A DNA stretch of 64,000 bases from Chryseobacterium sp. LJ668 (GCF_019613955.1 NZ_CP080443.1:1116001-1180000); one strand, 5' to 3'. Counted from the stretch's first letter, positions 24,359-33,924 are shown. Numbers and translations: made by a program. Notes: generated by a model not told the origin, from the letters alone.

Positions 24359-25741
24359 TTAGTCAACAATTAATTTGAAGGTCTTGATTACTTTTCCGTT
24401 CTGCGTTAAAGTAATCAGATATGAACTTTGGATGTTTAGCGAGCTGCTGTATGATCTGGAACGATGGTCTATTTTCTCTAATCTAACCAATCTTCCTCCA
24501 CCGTCATAAATGGAAATTGATAAGTTTTCCATTTCGAGAAATTTCACTGTAAAGTTTTGTCCCTTCTTAACAGGATTAGGATACAAAACAATTTGATTTA
24601 AATCTAAAGAAAGTTGATTTTCGTTAATTGACGATGTGTCAGAATTACTTTGATTAATGTCTTTTACATCACGTAAAGGACTAATGGCAAATGTGAAATG
24701 TTGAAAAAGTTCATTTTCTCTGTCTTTGTAAAAACTCACCTTACTGAAGTCAACATAATTTTCGTTTTCAATTCCCTGAACTTTGGTAACTTCGCCTGCT
24801 GAATTTTTTAAAAACATCCAATAAACAATCGGTAGCGAATCTGGATTTATCGTCTTTTTATCTATTCGTACCTTATAATTTGATTTTGGAATCGTAGAGC
24901 CTATAAAATTAATTTCCCAGCTTCTTTCGAGAACTTTAAAGTTTCCATCTGCTTTCGTCTCCATTGATTTATTATCATCAGACCAGATGACAAAATTATT
25001 ATGATCAAAAATACTCGTATTTTCTGCATTCATTTTATTAATATCAGTTTTACCAATCGTCAAAAACTGATCTTCGACATTGCAGGACTGTTTTTGATAC
25101 AATTCGTTACCATCATCTCTCCCTAATCCTGTTGGTCTGTGCTTGAAATCCTTATGCTTTTCAGGATCCCAGATTACTTTTTCATCACTACCATAATATT
25201 TTCCTTTCTCAAGAGAAATTCCGTACTTGATCGACAGATAAGAATGGATTTTATTAAGATCCATTTTCTTTGCTTTTCTGGGGATAAAAATCATTTCATA
25301 AAGATTGCGATCCTCGAATTTGATTTTGATACTGTCAGATTTACTGTCTGGTTTCTCGGCATTTCCGATAAAAGTAAAAAGGCTGGGCCTTTTTCGAATT
25401 TTCACACTCTTATCCGAATCTTTTTTTTCATAAAGATTATTGCTCAATGAAATCTTTTTATCCTCGTTCTCCCAGATCTTTTCGTCGTCTTTGAAAGTAT
25501 GTACTATACTCAAAGTATGGCTCTTATTTTTACTGTGCTTAATGTATTTTTTAACCAGCCGATTTTTAATCCCAGGATGAAAATTGAGCAAATTCTCATC
25601 TTTGGCATTGGCTATATCACGAGGCGTTGGTGTTGATTTTTCCCAGATCTGGACATCAGATCCAATCAGTTGAGAGTACATGCTGGCTGAATATAAGAAT
25701 ACCAGTAGTGCTGCCGTCTTAAGGCATAGATATTTTGACAT
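24359..25741 (-). CDS. Exported protein with T9SS type A sorting domain, Rhs partner
   Basis: This 460-residue protein has a signal peptide (LKTAALLVFLYSASMYS) and ends in a T9SS type A C-terminal domain: LYPNPVKKGQNFTVKF, then ISIYDGGGRLV, then ITLTQNGKVIKTFKLIVD. The middle (about 155-250) shows LNKIHSYLSIKYGISL and GLGRDDGNELYQKQS, a pattern I recall from surface proteins of gliding Bacteroidetes (DUF8202-like). It is the first gene of the Rhs operon, 10 bp upstream of the giant gene. It should be carried across the outer membrane by T9SS; whether it helps display the Rhs protein is inference. Confidence 0.8.
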   Translation of the reverse strand: MSKYLCLKTAALLVFLYSASMYSQLIGSDVQIWEKSTPTPRDIANAKDENLLNFHPGIKNRLVKKYIKHSKNKSHTLSIVHTFKDDEKIWENEDKKISLSNNLYEKKDSDKSVKIRKRPSLFTFIGNAEKPDSKSDSIKIKFEDRNLYEMIFIPRKAKKMDLNKIHSYLSIKYGISLEKGKYYGSDEKVIWDPEKHKDFKHRPTGLGRDDGNELYQKQSCNVEDQFLTIGKTDINKMNAENTSIFDHNNFVIWSDDNKSMETKADGNFKVLERSWEINFIGSTIPKSNYKVRIDKKTINPDSLPIVYWMFLKNSAGEVTKVQGIENENYVDFSKVSFYKDRENELFQHFTFAISPLRDVKDINQSNSDTSSINENQLSLDLNQIVLYPNPVKKGQNFTVKFLEMENLSISIYDGGGRLVRLEKIDHRSRSYSSSLNIQSSYLITLTQNGKVIKTFKLIVD

Positions 25742-26165
25742 AATGAATTAAATTATGTGAGAAGATTGATAAAAATTTTGAAAATGCAATTCTCGAGTGT
25801 ATGAAAAGTGCTGAGTAAATAAATATTAAGTTGGGAAGGACATATGTGTTTTCATATTAAGGTTTTTAGTTTTGTTTTTATTGGTTTATCAAAAATATAA
25901 AAAAAAACAACATATCCTAATAAAAACTTAAAAAAACAAAAAAAATGTTAAATGTTTTTATTTTTAATCTATTATATCTACATCTAACACTAAAATTTAG
26001 AAATAATAATGCTACTTCAATAGTGATATACTAGAAATCTTCATTTTTTTAATGGATAGAGAGACAGTGATACAAAAAAAGAGAAACCTTTAAAAGTTTC
26101 TCTTTTACTATTTAGTTATTGAGTAATAATTTATTTAAATGAGTTCACTTATATTACAATATTTG
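25742..26165. other. 424-bp AT-rich gap upstream of the Rhs operon
   Basis: No gene is seen. On the minus strand TATTTTTG (25890-25897) fits the -7 box and would give a leader of about 140 nt before the T9SS-sorted gene; no -33 box was found. A psd terminator lies at 26076-26107. The stretch 25885-25960 is extremely A-rich. Confidence 0.5.
26076..26107 (-). terminator. Intrinsic terminator of the LUD-cdsA-psd operon
   Basis: Stem AAAAGAGAAAC/GTTTCTCTTTT; on the minus strand it is followed by a run of T, about 60 bp past the psd stop codon. Confidence 0.7.
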
Positions 26166-26819
26166 CTACTCTTGCATTCTTGCAATCACATCAATCCCAC
26201 CCTTTGTTTTATCGCCAATTTTGCAGATAATCTCTGTGTCTAACGGTAAGAAAATATCCATTCTAGAACCAAATTTGATGAAACCAAACTCATGACCTGC
26301 TTTTGCACTGTCACCTTCATTACAATAGAAAACGATTCTCCTTGCAACATATCCTGCAATCTGCCTGAAGACCACTTTATGATTGGTCAAACTTTCTATG
26401 GCAACAGTTGTCCTCTCATTTTCTGTAGACGATTTTTCATGCCACGCTACCAAATATTTCCCGGGATGGTATTTTTTATAAATAACATTTCCTGAAACCG
26501 GGTAACGACAAATATGCACATTCAAAGGAGACATAAAAATAGAAACCTGAATCGCTTTTTCCTTTAAAAATTCATTTTCTTCAACTTCTTTGATCATCAC
26601 TACTTTGCCATCAACCGGTGCTATCACATTCTCTGTATGATCTAAAATATCACGATTCGGAACTCTGAAAAACCAAAATACCAAACTGTAAATGACCAGC
26701 AATGGAATAATGATTAAAAGTGACCACATTTCTAAGAAGTAGATGGATACCACTGCGATAATTGCAAACAACAGACTGGCAACTACAAGGGTGCCTTTCG
26801 ATTCTTTATGTAATTTCAT
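26166..26819 (-). CDS. psd: Phosphatidylserine decarboxylase
   Basis: This enzyme makes phosphatidylethanolamine from phosphatidylserine at the inner membrane. The protein has 217 residues with two N-terminal membrane helices (about 10-30 and 33-50). The self-cleavage site that creates the pyruvoyl group is the Gly184-Ser185 pair in IKFGSRMDIFLP, typical of the short bacterial form. Other family landmarks are VIAPVDGKV and FMSPLNVHICRYPVSG. It lies 77 bp after cdsA, so two steps of phospholipid synthesis share an operon. Length is normal for the short type. Confidence 0.95.
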   Translation of the reverse strand: MKLHKESKGTLVVASLLFAIIAVVSIYFLEMWSLLIIIPLLVIYSLVFWFFRVPNRDILDHTENVIAPVDGKVVMIKEVEENEFLKEKAIQVSIFMSPLNVHICRYPVSGNVIYKKYHPGKYLVAWHEKSSTENERTTVAIESLTNHKVVFRQIAGYVARRIVFYCNEGDSAKAGHEFGFIKFGSRMDIFLPLDTEIICKIGDKTKGGIDVIARMQE

Positions 26820-26896
26820 ATAGGGATAGTTTTTATTTGCCTATGAATCGCATTAAGCACTCATTTTTGTGATGCAATTTTTGGCTTTTTAATAAT

Positions 26897-27769
26897 TTAA
26901 ATAAATTTTTCTAAAATAAAGTACAAATATACGACAGGAACGCAGATTAAAAAACTGTCAAGCCGGTCTAATACTCCGCCATGTCCGGGGATAATGTTTC
27001 CGCTGTCTTTTACTCCAAACGTTCTTTTTAACTGGCTTTCCACAAGATCTCCCAATGGCGCAAATGCTGCAATCAGAAACCCAACGATCATCCAGTTTCC
27101 ACGAAGCTGGGGTTGGTATTGTTCAACAAAATATGAGAGAACCAAAGTAAGAATTACTCCGCCTGCATATCCTTCCCAGGTTTTTTTAGGTGAAATTTTA
27201 GGAGCCATCTTATGTTTTCCAAAAAACTTTCCGACCAAATAAGCAAACGTATCACTACTCCAGATCAGTATAAAAAGAAAAATTACTTCTAAAGAGAACG
27301 TATTTTCATGAGAAGAATATTTGGGCAATCCTAAAGCAAAACAGAATGGTAAAGCAACATAGATTACTGTGAAAATAAGCTTTCCGCTGTCTATATACAA
27401 TTCCCTGGAAAATTTAAATAAAGTAACGACTGCAATGACCGTAAGCGAAATCGCTAAGATCTCTGAGAGCCTGAAATTGAAATAAAAATCATGATTGAAA
27501 AATCTTTTAGAAAACATGTAGTATATAAATAGTACAAGTGGTAAAACGATCCATTTTTCGTAACCGTCACCAAATTTCATAATTTTGATGCATTCCCAAG
27601 TTCCAACCAATAAAAGAAAAGTGATCAATCCGTAGTAAAGATATTGCTGCTTTACAAGGCCCGGTGAAATATGATCCAGAAGCTGGGCTCCGAGAGGTGT
27701 AGTACAGAGAATAATAACTGCAATGTAAACAATCCCCGAAATGGTTCTCTGAATAAGATTTTTGTCCAA
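26897..27769 (-). CDS. cdsA: Phosphatidate cytidylyltransferase (CDP-diglyceride synthase)
   Basis: This integral membrane enzyme activates phosphatidate with CTP, the first committed step to phospholipid head groups. The 290-residue protein has about eight helices and the CdsA signature: SPKKTWEGYAGG, then GDLVESQLKRTFGVKDSGNIIPGHGG and LDRLDS, with Asp residues that bind metal. It sits between a LUD-domain gene (21 bp upstream) and psd. Its product, CDP-diacylglycerol, feeds the pathway that psd completes, so the pairing makes sense. Confidence 0.95.
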   Translation of the reverse strand: MDKNLIQRTISGIVYIAVIILCTTPLGAQLLDHISPGLVKQQYLYYGLITFLLLVGTWECIKIMKFGDGYEKWIVLPLVLFIYYMFSKRFFNHDFYFNFRLSEILAISLTVIAVVTLFKFSRELYIDSGKLIFTVIYVALPFCFALGLPKYSSHENTFSLEVIFLFILIWSSDTFAYLVGKFFGKHKMAPKISPKKTWEGYAGGVILTLVLSYFVEQYQPQLRGNWMIVGFLIAAFAPLGDLVESQLKRTFGVKDSGNIIPGHGGVLDRLDSFLICVPVVYLYFILEKFI

Positions 27770-27790
27770 AATTTAAAATTTAGAGTGCTT

Positions 27791-28372
27791 CTAATCTTCT
27801 AACAACAGTAGAAACAGCTTGGTATTATTATGTGTTGCAGTATCCAGTTTAGAATGGTTTCCGCTGATTGAAGTAAGATTTTTAATGTTTCCGCTGCGTT
27901 TTATTTTTCCCATTGCGTCATTCAGATTATTGACGATCTGAGAGACATTTGCCATCACTACAATTTTTGAAGGAAGTCTTGAAGAATGGTAATGCAAAAT
28001 ATTATTGTGCGAAAGCATAATTCTGCCATCGTAGGCAATAAGATATTCGCAAGTAATAAATGCAGCATCATTGATGACCTCAAGTTGTGGGGTGTGGGAA
28101 ATTTTGACAACATTTAAGAAATTCTGTAAATCTTTATCACAACAAAACACAGAGCTTACACCCTCAATCTTTAAGATTTGGTTTAATGTCTGCAAAGCTT
28201 CCGCTTCATCAGCACAATAATTAAAAAAACCACCTGAATGGGTAAACAATTGGGCAAACTTATAATCAAGATCAGCGTTTTTCAGCGAATCTCCCAGCTT
28301 TTCCAGACTTTGTTTGTCATCGTCTTCAGGCTGATTGGTCAGTTTGCTTACAATTCTTTTAAATAAACTCAA
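27791..28372 (-). CDS. LUD-domain protein (LutC/YkgG-like)
   Basis: This 193-residue cytosolic protein has a Rossmann-like core with patterns of the LUD family: SSVFCCDKDLQNFL, ITCEYLIAYDGRIMLSHNN and PSKIVVMANVSQIVNNLNDAM. LUD proteins such as LutC take part in lactate oxidation, but here no lutA/lutB partners are present and the gene heads a phospholipid operon, so the role is probably different or unknown. In many Flavobacteriia a similar gene lies between ftsH and cdsA, as here. A TATTTTTG -7 box lies at 28399-28406 on the minus strand. Confidence 0.7.
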   Translation of the reverse strand: MSLFKRIVSKLTNQPEDDDKQSLEKLGDSLKNADLDYKFAQLFTHSGGFFNYCADEAEALQTLNQILKIEGVSSVFCCDKDLQNFLNVVKISHTPQLEVINDAAFITCEYLIAYDGRIMLSHNNILHYHSSRLPSKIVVMANVSQIVNNLNDAMGKIKRSGNIKNLTSISGNHSKLDTATHNNTKLFLLLLED

Positions 28373-28398
28373 CTTAATGTTTTTTAGTCAACTTACTA

Positions 28399-28406
28399 CA
28401 AAAATA
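28399..28406 (-). promoter_or_regulatory. -7 box of the LUD-cdsA-psd operon
   Basis: TATTTTTG on the minus strand, predicted start near 28392, 20 nt before the LUD gene ATG. It is downstream of the ftsH terminator, so the operon is separate from ftsH. Confidence 0.5.
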
Positions 28407-28448
28407 GAAAATTTATTAGAATTGCTTCTAATAATATCGCTTTAAAAT

Positions 28449-28481
28449 GAAAAAACCCGGCAATTTTACAATCACCGGGTT
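28449..28481 (-). terminator. Intrinsic terminator of rsfS-ftsH
   Basis: Stem AACCCGG/CCGGGTT with T-run on the minus strand, 24 bp past the ftsH stop codon. Confidence 0.8.
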
Positions 28482-28504
28482 GTATTCAATTGAATATAAA
28501 TATT

Positions 28505-30487
28505 TTAAAGCTGTGAAGGGCTGTCTGGTGCCTGAATCTCGCTTTCTTCTATTTTTTCCTGTAACGGAATGGTATTCGTCACCGGTCTCTCTGTCAATTC
28601 AGGATCCCAAGCTCTTTGTCCAAATATTTCCTCAAGATCTTCGCGGAAGATTACCTCTTTTTCTAATAGTTTCTTAGCCAAAGCATTCAGTTTATCTTTG
28701 TTTTCACTCAGAATTCTCACTGCTCTTTCATATTGGTTTTCGATAATTGATTTTATCTCGGCATCAATTTTAGAAGCTGTGGATTCAGAATAAGGTTTCC
28801 CAAAATTATATTCTGACTGACCTGAGCTGTCATAGTAAGAAATATTACCAATATTTGGGCTCAACCCGTAGATTGTGACCATTGCCTGAGCTCTTTTGGT
28901 AACGGTTTCCAAATCTGAAAGGGCACCTGTAGAAATATTATTGAAAATCACCTGCTCTGCTGCTCTACCTCCTAAAGTCGCACACATCTCATCCAACATC
29001 TGCTCAGTAGTGGTCAATTGTCTTTCTTCAGGAAGATACCAAGCTGCACCTAATGATCGTCCTCTAGGAACAATCGTCACCTTTAATAGTGGAGAAGCAT
29101 GCTCTACCAACCAGCTAATCGTCGCGTGACCTGCTTCATGGAATGCAACTCTTTTTTTCTCAGACGGCTTAATCGCCATATTTTTCTTTTCAAGACCACC
29201 AATAATTCTGTCAACAGCATCTAAAAAATCCTGCTTGTTAACAGATTCGTGACTGTTTCTTGCTGCGATTAGCGCTGCTTCGTTACAAACATTTGCGATA
29301 TCTGCTCCACTGAAACCAGGAGTTTGTTTAGCTAAGAAATCTCTATCAACGGTATCATCTAGTTTGATTTTCTGTAAATGAACATCAAAAATCTCTCTCC
29401 TCTCATGCAATTCCGGAAGGTCAACATAAACCGAACGGTCAAAACGGCCTGCTCTCATCAATGCTTTATCCAAAATATCTGCTCTGTTTGTTGCCGCCAT
29501 TACGATTACATTCACATCGGTTCCAAAACCGTCCATTTCAGTAAGTAATTGGTTTAATGTATTTTCTCTTTCGTCGTTTCCGCCGGAAAAATTGTTTTTT
29601 CCTCTTGCACGACCGATGGCATCAATCTCATCAATAAAAATGATTGCGGGAGATTTTGCTTTTGCCTGAGCAAACAAATCTCTTACTCTTGATGCACCTA
29701 CCCCAACAAACATTTCAACAAAATCTGAACCTGATAATGAGAAGAATGGAACTTTAGCTTCCCCCGCTACAGCTTTCGCCAATAAGGTTTTACCTGTTCC
29801 AGGAGGGCCAACCAAAAGTACTCCTTTAGGAATTTTACCTCCCAATTTCGTGTATTTTTCAGAGTTTTTCAAGAAATCTACCACTTCCTGTACTTCTTCT
29901 TTAGCTCCTTCTAATCCTGCAACATCTTTAAATGTCGTCTGAATTTTCTCTTTTTCGTCAAATAGCTTGGCCTTAGACTTCCCAATGGAGAATATCTGTC
30001 CGCCTGGACCTCCACCGCTTCCCATCTTTCTGAAAAGAATGAAGTAGAATAATCCTAAAATGGCGATCCAAATCAATGCGGAGAACAAGATTTCCGTGAA
30101 CGGACTTTTTCCTTCTGCATAATCTTTAGACGTTTTTATTGCAGGATTGTCTTTTTTAATGGTTTCAAATTTTTCTAGAAAAAGCTGTAAATCACCATAT
30201 TTCAGGCTATAATCAGCTTTTGAAGACATACCTAAACTTGAAAAAGGATTTGTTTTATCTTCTTTTTTTACGGTAGCTGTTTTGGCAGCCTGTGTTAAAA
30301 AAACTTCTGCGTTCTGCGCCTGTTTATCAATCAACACATTCTGAACTTTTCCCGCCTGCATTTCTCTAAAGAAAGCATCTTCGTCGATAGTCTTTGCATT
30401 ATTGTCTCCCAAAAAATTTGAGCCAAAAAATAACAAAAGGGCTATTATTGCGATTGGAAAAAACCAGTTAAATCCTTTATTATTCAT
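28505..30487 (-). CDS. ftsH: ATP-dependent zinc metalloprotease FtsH
   Basis: FtsH is a membrane-anchored hexameric AAA+ protease that removes damaged membrane proteins and regulates lipid A synthesis. The 660-residue protein has two membrane helices (about 9-24 and 132-151) flanking the periplasmic domain. Walker A is GPPGTGKT (227-234), Walker B is IIFIDEIDA, the SRH region holds MRAGRFDR, and the zinc site is HEAGH (450-454). A short acidic/proline tail follows the protease domain. It lies 16 bp after rsfS and ends in a strong terminator. Confidence 0.97.
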   Translation of the reverse strand: MNNKGFNWFFPIAIIALLLFFGSNFLGDNNAKTIDEDAFFREMQAGKVQNVLIDKQAQNAEVFLTQAAKTATVKKEDKTNPFSSLGMSSKADYSLKYGDLQLFLEKFETIKKDNPAIKTSKDYAEGKSPFTEILFSALIWIAILGLFYFILFRKMGSGGGPGGQIFSIGKSKAKLFDEKEKIQTTFKDVAGLEGAKEEVQEVVDFLKNSEKYTKLGGKIPKGVLLVGPPGTGKTLLAKAVAGEAKVPFFSLSGSDFVEMFVGVGASRVRDLFAQAKAKSPAIIFIDEIDAIGRARGKNNFSGGNDERENTLNQLLTEMDGFGTDVNVIVMAATNRADILDKALMRAGRFDRSVYVDLPELHERREIFDVHLQKIKLDDTVDRDFLAKQTPGFSGADIANVCNEAALIAARNSHESVNKQDFLDAVDRIIGGLEKKNMAIKPSEKKRVAFHEAGHATISWLVEHASPLLKVTIVPRGRSLGAAWYLPEERQLTTTEQMLDEMCATLGGRAAEQVIFNNISTGALSDLETVTKRAQAMVTIYGLSPNIGNISYYDSSGQSEYNFGKPYSESTASKIDAEIKSIIENQYERAVRILSENKDKLNALAKKLLEKEVIFREDLEEIFGQRAWDPELTERPVTNTIPLQEKIEESEIQAPDSPSQL

Positions 30488-30503
30488 TTAATACTTTTAA
30501 AAT

Positions 30504-30872
30504 TTATACTTCACTTTCAATTTTGGTAATTACTGCATCACCCCAAAGTTCTTCAATATCGTAATACTGACGGGTTTCTCTCTGGAAAATATGCACAACT
30601 ACAGTTACATAATCTACCAACACCCACATTGAGTTTTCTGTACCTTCCACATGCCAAGGTCTGTCTTGAAGATCGTTTCTTACCTTTTTTTCTACACTTC
30701 CTGCTAATGCCGAAACCTGTGTATTTGAGTTTCCACTACATATGATGAATGTTTCTGCTACGGAGTTTTCAATTTTTGAAAGATCGAAAATCATAATGTC
30801 TTCTCCCTTTACATCCTGGATAGCTTCTACAATTTTATCTATTAGCGCTTGCTTTTCTACTGTTTTGTTCAT
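30504..30872 (-). CDS. rsfS: Ribosome silencing factor RsfS
   Basis: RsfS binds ribosomal protein L14 and blocks subunit joining when nutrients are short. The 122-residue protein shows the family core: DIMIFDLSKIENSVAETFIICSGNS, then VSALAGSVEK, RPWHVEGTENSMWVLVDYVTVVVHIF and REYYDIEELWGDA-like ending (here TRQYYDIEELWGDA). It precedes ftsH by 16 bp, an arrangement common in Bacteroidetes. A minus-strand -7 box (TAAATTTG, 30892-30899) lies just upstream. Confidence 0.95.
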   Translation of the reverse strand: MNKTVEKQALIDKIVEAIQDVKGEDIMIFDLSKIENSVAETFIICSGNSNTQVSALAGSVEKKVRNDLQDRPWHVEGTENSMWVLVDYVTVVVHIFQRETRQYYDIEELWGDAVITKIESEV

Positions 30873-30891
30873 TAAAATATACTATAATCTG

Positions 30892-30899
30892 CAAATTTA
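30892..30899 (-). promoter_or_regulatory. -7 box of rsfS-ftsH
   Basis: TAAATTTG on the minus strand in the short gap between the divergent rsfS and birA genes; a -33 box is not clear. Confidence 0.45.
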
Positions 30900-30958
30900 T
30901 TGTTTTTCTTTTACTTTAACCTTACTTTTAGGGCTTTAATGTCTTAAAGTTTTCTTAA

Positions 30959-31672
30959 ATGAGCCAACTGTTTTATCGCAAAGAGTGTTCTTCTACCAAT
31001 GACGAAATATCTCAGGTTTTACTTTATCCATACTCAAATTTCGTTGGTCTCTACACTTTTAATCAGACCAAAGGAAAAGGACAATATGGAAATCGCTGGA
31101 TCTCTCAACCAAAACAGAATCTTGCCTATACAATTGCCGTGAAAACCCAGGACATTAATGTCAGTGATTTTTTGTTCAATTACTATACCGCAACAGCAGT
31201 ACGGGGATTTCTTGCCAAATTGACTGGAAAGACTGTAAAAATAAAGTGGCCGAATGACATCATTCTTGCCAACAAAAAAGTTGCAGGCATTTTGATAGAA
31301 AAGAAAAAAAACAATGGTGAAAACTATTTTATTATAGGCGCGGGGATCAATATTCTTCAGGAAAAATTTGATGAAATTTCTAATGCAGGCTCTATTTTCA
31401 CACAGACCGGAAAAAAAATTGATTTAAAAAACTTCACTGAAAATCTGCATGAGTTTTTGTTTGAAAAATTTAAAAATTTACCTACTGAAATCGAAATTTT
31501 TGAAGATTTTAATCTAAATTTATTCAGAAAAGATGAAATTTCTGTTTTTGAAATTGACGGAACACGACAAAATGGCATTATCCGAAAAGCTGACGAAAAA
31601 GGTGAAATCTGGATTGAATTTGAAGATGGGTTACGATCTTTTTACCATAAAGAAATAAAACTTCTCTATTGA
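30959..31672 (+). CDS. birA: Biotin--[acetyl-CoA-carboxylase] ligase
   Basis: This enzyme attaches biotin to the carrier subunit of biotin-dependent carboxylases. The 237-residue protein has catalytic-domain motifs GKGQYGNRW (biotinyl-AMP binding), KWPNDI and KVAGILIE, and a small C-terminal domain ending in GLRSFYHKEIKLLY. There is no N-terminal winged helix, so unlike E. coli BirA it is not a repressor (group I ligase). Its 3' end overlaps the convergent LptF/G-like gene by 7 bp. It is divergent from rsfS. Confidence 0.93.
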   Translation: MSQLFYRKECSSTNDEISQVLLYPYSNFVGLYTFNQTKGKGQYGNRWISQPKQNLAYTIAVKTQDINVSDFLFNYYTATAVRGFLAKLTGKTVKIKWPNDIILANKKVAGILIEKKKNNGENYFIIGAGINILQEKFDEISNAGSIFTQTGKKIDLKNFTENLHEFLFEKFKNLPTEIEIFEDFNLNLFRKDEISVFEIDGTRQNGIIRKADEKGEIWIEFEDGLRSFYHKEIKLLY

Positions 31673-32778
31673 TTGGCTCGCCTTATATATAAAATCAAAG
31701 TCAGCGGGAAAAAGATAATATTGGGCATCCACATTGCCAACGCGGGAGACATGCTTTTGTTTTCTGAGACTACTTTTAAGGCTTCAAAAGAGAATACAAA
31801 AACGAAAGCCAGGGAAATTCCTATTGCGAGGTTGATCCCTAAACCGCCTCTTTTCTTTTGGGAAGAAAGTGACAAGGCTAAGAACGTAAGCAATATGATC
31901 GAAACAGGCATTGAGGTTCTCTGGTGAAATTCATTTAAATGTGCATTCAGATTGCTGTTGCCTTTTTCTTTTTCTCTATCGATGAATTTGATAAGCTCCG
32001 GAGTGGTTTTATTCTGCCCCAGAAGTTCATTTGGAAAGAGCTCTTCAGGCGCCTGACCGTAGCTTTTCCTCAATTCAAAACCCTGGCTGAGCTTTTCTGA
32101 ATCATCTTTATTAATCGTCTTTTCGAGAAAACTATTGAGTACAAACTGCTTTTTTCCAGGATCCCAGTAAGAATCATTTGCCTTCAGCTCATAAATCATT
32201 TTGCGGTTTTTGTCAAATTTCTGATAGACAAACCCATAACCACGGTATTCTTTTTTATTCCATGAATTGATAAAAATATATTCTGTTTTGCTTAATTGAG
32301 CCGAAACTGGGGCTGTCCCGAGAATTTTATCTTTATTCGTCTGATTATATGTGTAAGCCTCGAGTGCGTTCTTCTTAATATTTGCCCATGGTAGAACAAA
32401 ATGATTGACCGTCAATGAGAGCAAAGCGATAAAAAGAGATGTCAACAAATAAGGTTTTGCAAACCTGTGAAAACTTGCCCCACTACTGATAATTGCTACA
32501 ATCTCTGTGTTATTTGCCATTCTGGAAGTGAAATAAATCACAGAAATAAATACGAGAATCGCTAAAAAGGTGACCACAAGATTGATAATCCAGAACGGAT
32601 AAAAATGGATCAAAAAGTAGGTTAAATTTAATTTGGGATCGAGAGCGGTTGCATTTTCAATTCTGGGAATTTTTTGCTGTACATCAATGACCAACACAAC
32701 TGTAGACAACAATATCAGCATGAAACCAAAAGTTCCAAGGTATTTTTTTATGATATATCCGTCTACAATTTTAAACAT
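31666..32778 (-). CDS. LptF/LptG-family permease
   Basis: This inner-membrane protein of the YjgP/YjgQ family should help extract lipopolysaccharide from the inner membrane for transport to the surface. The 370-residue protein has three N-terminal helices (about 15-33, 55-80 and 98-120), a periplasmic jellyroll-like middle (about 135-275), and three C-terminal helices. It begins FKIVDGYIIKKYLGTFGFM, the usual opening of the family. Whether it is F or G cannot be told. It is last in a tight four-gene operon (GT2, DUF4296, tgt, this gene). Confidence 0.9.
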   Translation of the reverse strand: MFKIVDGYIIKKYLGTFGFMLILLSTVVLVIDVQQKIPRIENATALDPKLNLTYFLIHFYPFWIINLVVTFLAILVFISVIYFTSRMANNTEIVAIISSGASFHRFAKPYLLTSLFIALLSLTVNHFVLPWANIKKNALEAYTYNQTNKDKILGTAPVSAQLSKTEYIFINSWNKKEYRGYGFVYQKFDKNRKMIYELKANDSYWDPGKKQFVLNSFLEKTINKDDSEKLSQGFELRKSYGQAPEELFPNELLGQNKTTPELIKFIDREKEKGNSNLNAHLNEFHQRTSMPVSIILLTFLALSLSSQKKRGGLGINLAIGISLAFVFVFSFEALKVVSENKSMSPALAMWMPNIIFFPLTLILYIRRANQ

Positions 32779-32787
32779 CAGATTATT

Positions 32788-33921
32788 TTAAAGTCTCTGT
32801 CTTAAAATGGGAACTACAGAATTTTTCCATTCGTAAAAATCTCCTGCTACAATATGCTCTCTCGCCACTTTTACCAGATCTAAATAAAAAGCAAGATTAT
32901 GAATAGAAGCAATTTGCTTTGCCAGATATTCTTTTGAAACAAATAAATGACGCACATACGCTTTAGAATATTCCTGATCAACAAAACTTGTCCCAAACTC
33001 ATCCAAAGGCGAAAAATCTTTCTTCCATTTTTCATTTTTCAGATTCATCACACCCTGCCATGTGAAAAGCATTGCATTTCTGGCATTTCTCGTCGGCATC
33101 ACACAATCCATCATGTCAATTCCTAACCCAATTGATTCTAGAATATTCCAAGGAGTTCCTACTCCCATGAGATATCTTGGCTTATCTTTAGGCAAAATAT
33201 CGGTTACCTCATCGGTAATTCTGTATAATTCATCTTCCGGCTCGCCTACAGAAAGTCCTCCGATGGCGTTTCCTTCCGCTCCTGCTTCCGCAATCACTTC
33301 AGCCGAAATTTTTCTTAAATCCGAGTAAGTAGAACCCTGAACAATTGGGAAGAATCTTTGCTTGTAACCGTATAATTCAGGATTTTTTTCGTTCCAGTCG
33401 ATGCATCTTTTTAGCCAGCGATGGGTCATTTCCATAGATTTTTTCACCTGATTGTATTCCGCAGGATAGGCAACGCATTCGTCAAATGCCATGAAAATGT
33501 CTGCTCCGATTTGTCTCTGGATTTCCATCGATTTTTCAGGAGTAAACAAATGAACGCTTCCGTCAATATGAGACTTGAATTTTACTCCTTCTTCAGACAT
33601 TTTTCTGGTTCCTGAAAGTGAGAAAACCTGAAAACCACCTGAATCTGTAAGAATCGGCAGTTCCCAATTCATAAATTTATGCAAACCTCCTGCTTCCTGC
33701 ATTACTTCCATACCCGGACGAAGATACAGATGATAGGTATTTCCTAAAATAATTTGAGCTTTAATGTCGTCTTTTAATTCTCTCTGGTGTACAGTTTTTA
33801 CGCTTGCAACAGTTCCTACCGGCATAAAAATCGGGGTTTGCACTACTCCGTGGTCTGTTACCAATTCTCCCGCTCGTGCTTTCCCTTGTGAAGTTTTTTC
33901 TATCTTAAAAAATTGCTGCAT
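32788..33921 (-). CDS. tgt: tRNA-guanine transglycosylase (queuosine pathway), zinc cysteines absent
   Basis: Tgt swaps guanine 34 for preQ1 in tRNAs with GUN anticodons. The 377-residue protein has the general acid/base Asp93 in LTDSGGFQVFSLS, the preQ1 pocket GGLSVGEP, and MDCVMPTRNARN carrying the nucleophilic Asp. The C-terminal zinc site of E. coli Tgt (CxCxxC...H) is not conserved: the region reads LDEFGTSFVDQEYSKAYVRHL, with no Cys, although the later His in SIHNLAFYL remains. I recall the same replacement in other Bacteroidetes, so it is likely a lineage trait. It lies 3 bp from the DUF4296 gene. Confidence 0.95.
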   Translation of the reverse strand: MQQFFKIEKTSQGKARAGELVTDHGVVQTPIFMPVGTVASVKTVHQRELKDDIKAQIILGNTYHLYLRPGMEVMQEAGGLHKFMNWELPILTDSGGFQVFSLSGTRKMSEEGVKFKSHIDGSVHLFTPEKSMEIQRQIGADIFMAFDECVAYPAEYNQVKKSMEMTHRWLKRCIDWNEKNPELYGYKQRFFPIVQGSTYSDLRKISAEVIAEAGAEGNAIGGLSVGEPEDELYRITDEVTDILPKDKPRYLMGVGTPWNILESIGLGIDMMDCVMPTRNARNAMLFTWQGVMNLKNEKWKKDFSPLDEFGTSFVDQEYSKAYVRHLFVSKEYLAKQIASIHNLAFYLDLVKVAREHIVAGDFYEWKNSVVPILRQRL

Positions 33922-33924
33922 ATT

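Noticed and set aside
24349..24369. TTG start of the Rhs gene at 24369
   Set aside because: It would overlap the upstream stop codon; the ATG at 24348 begins a good signal peptide.
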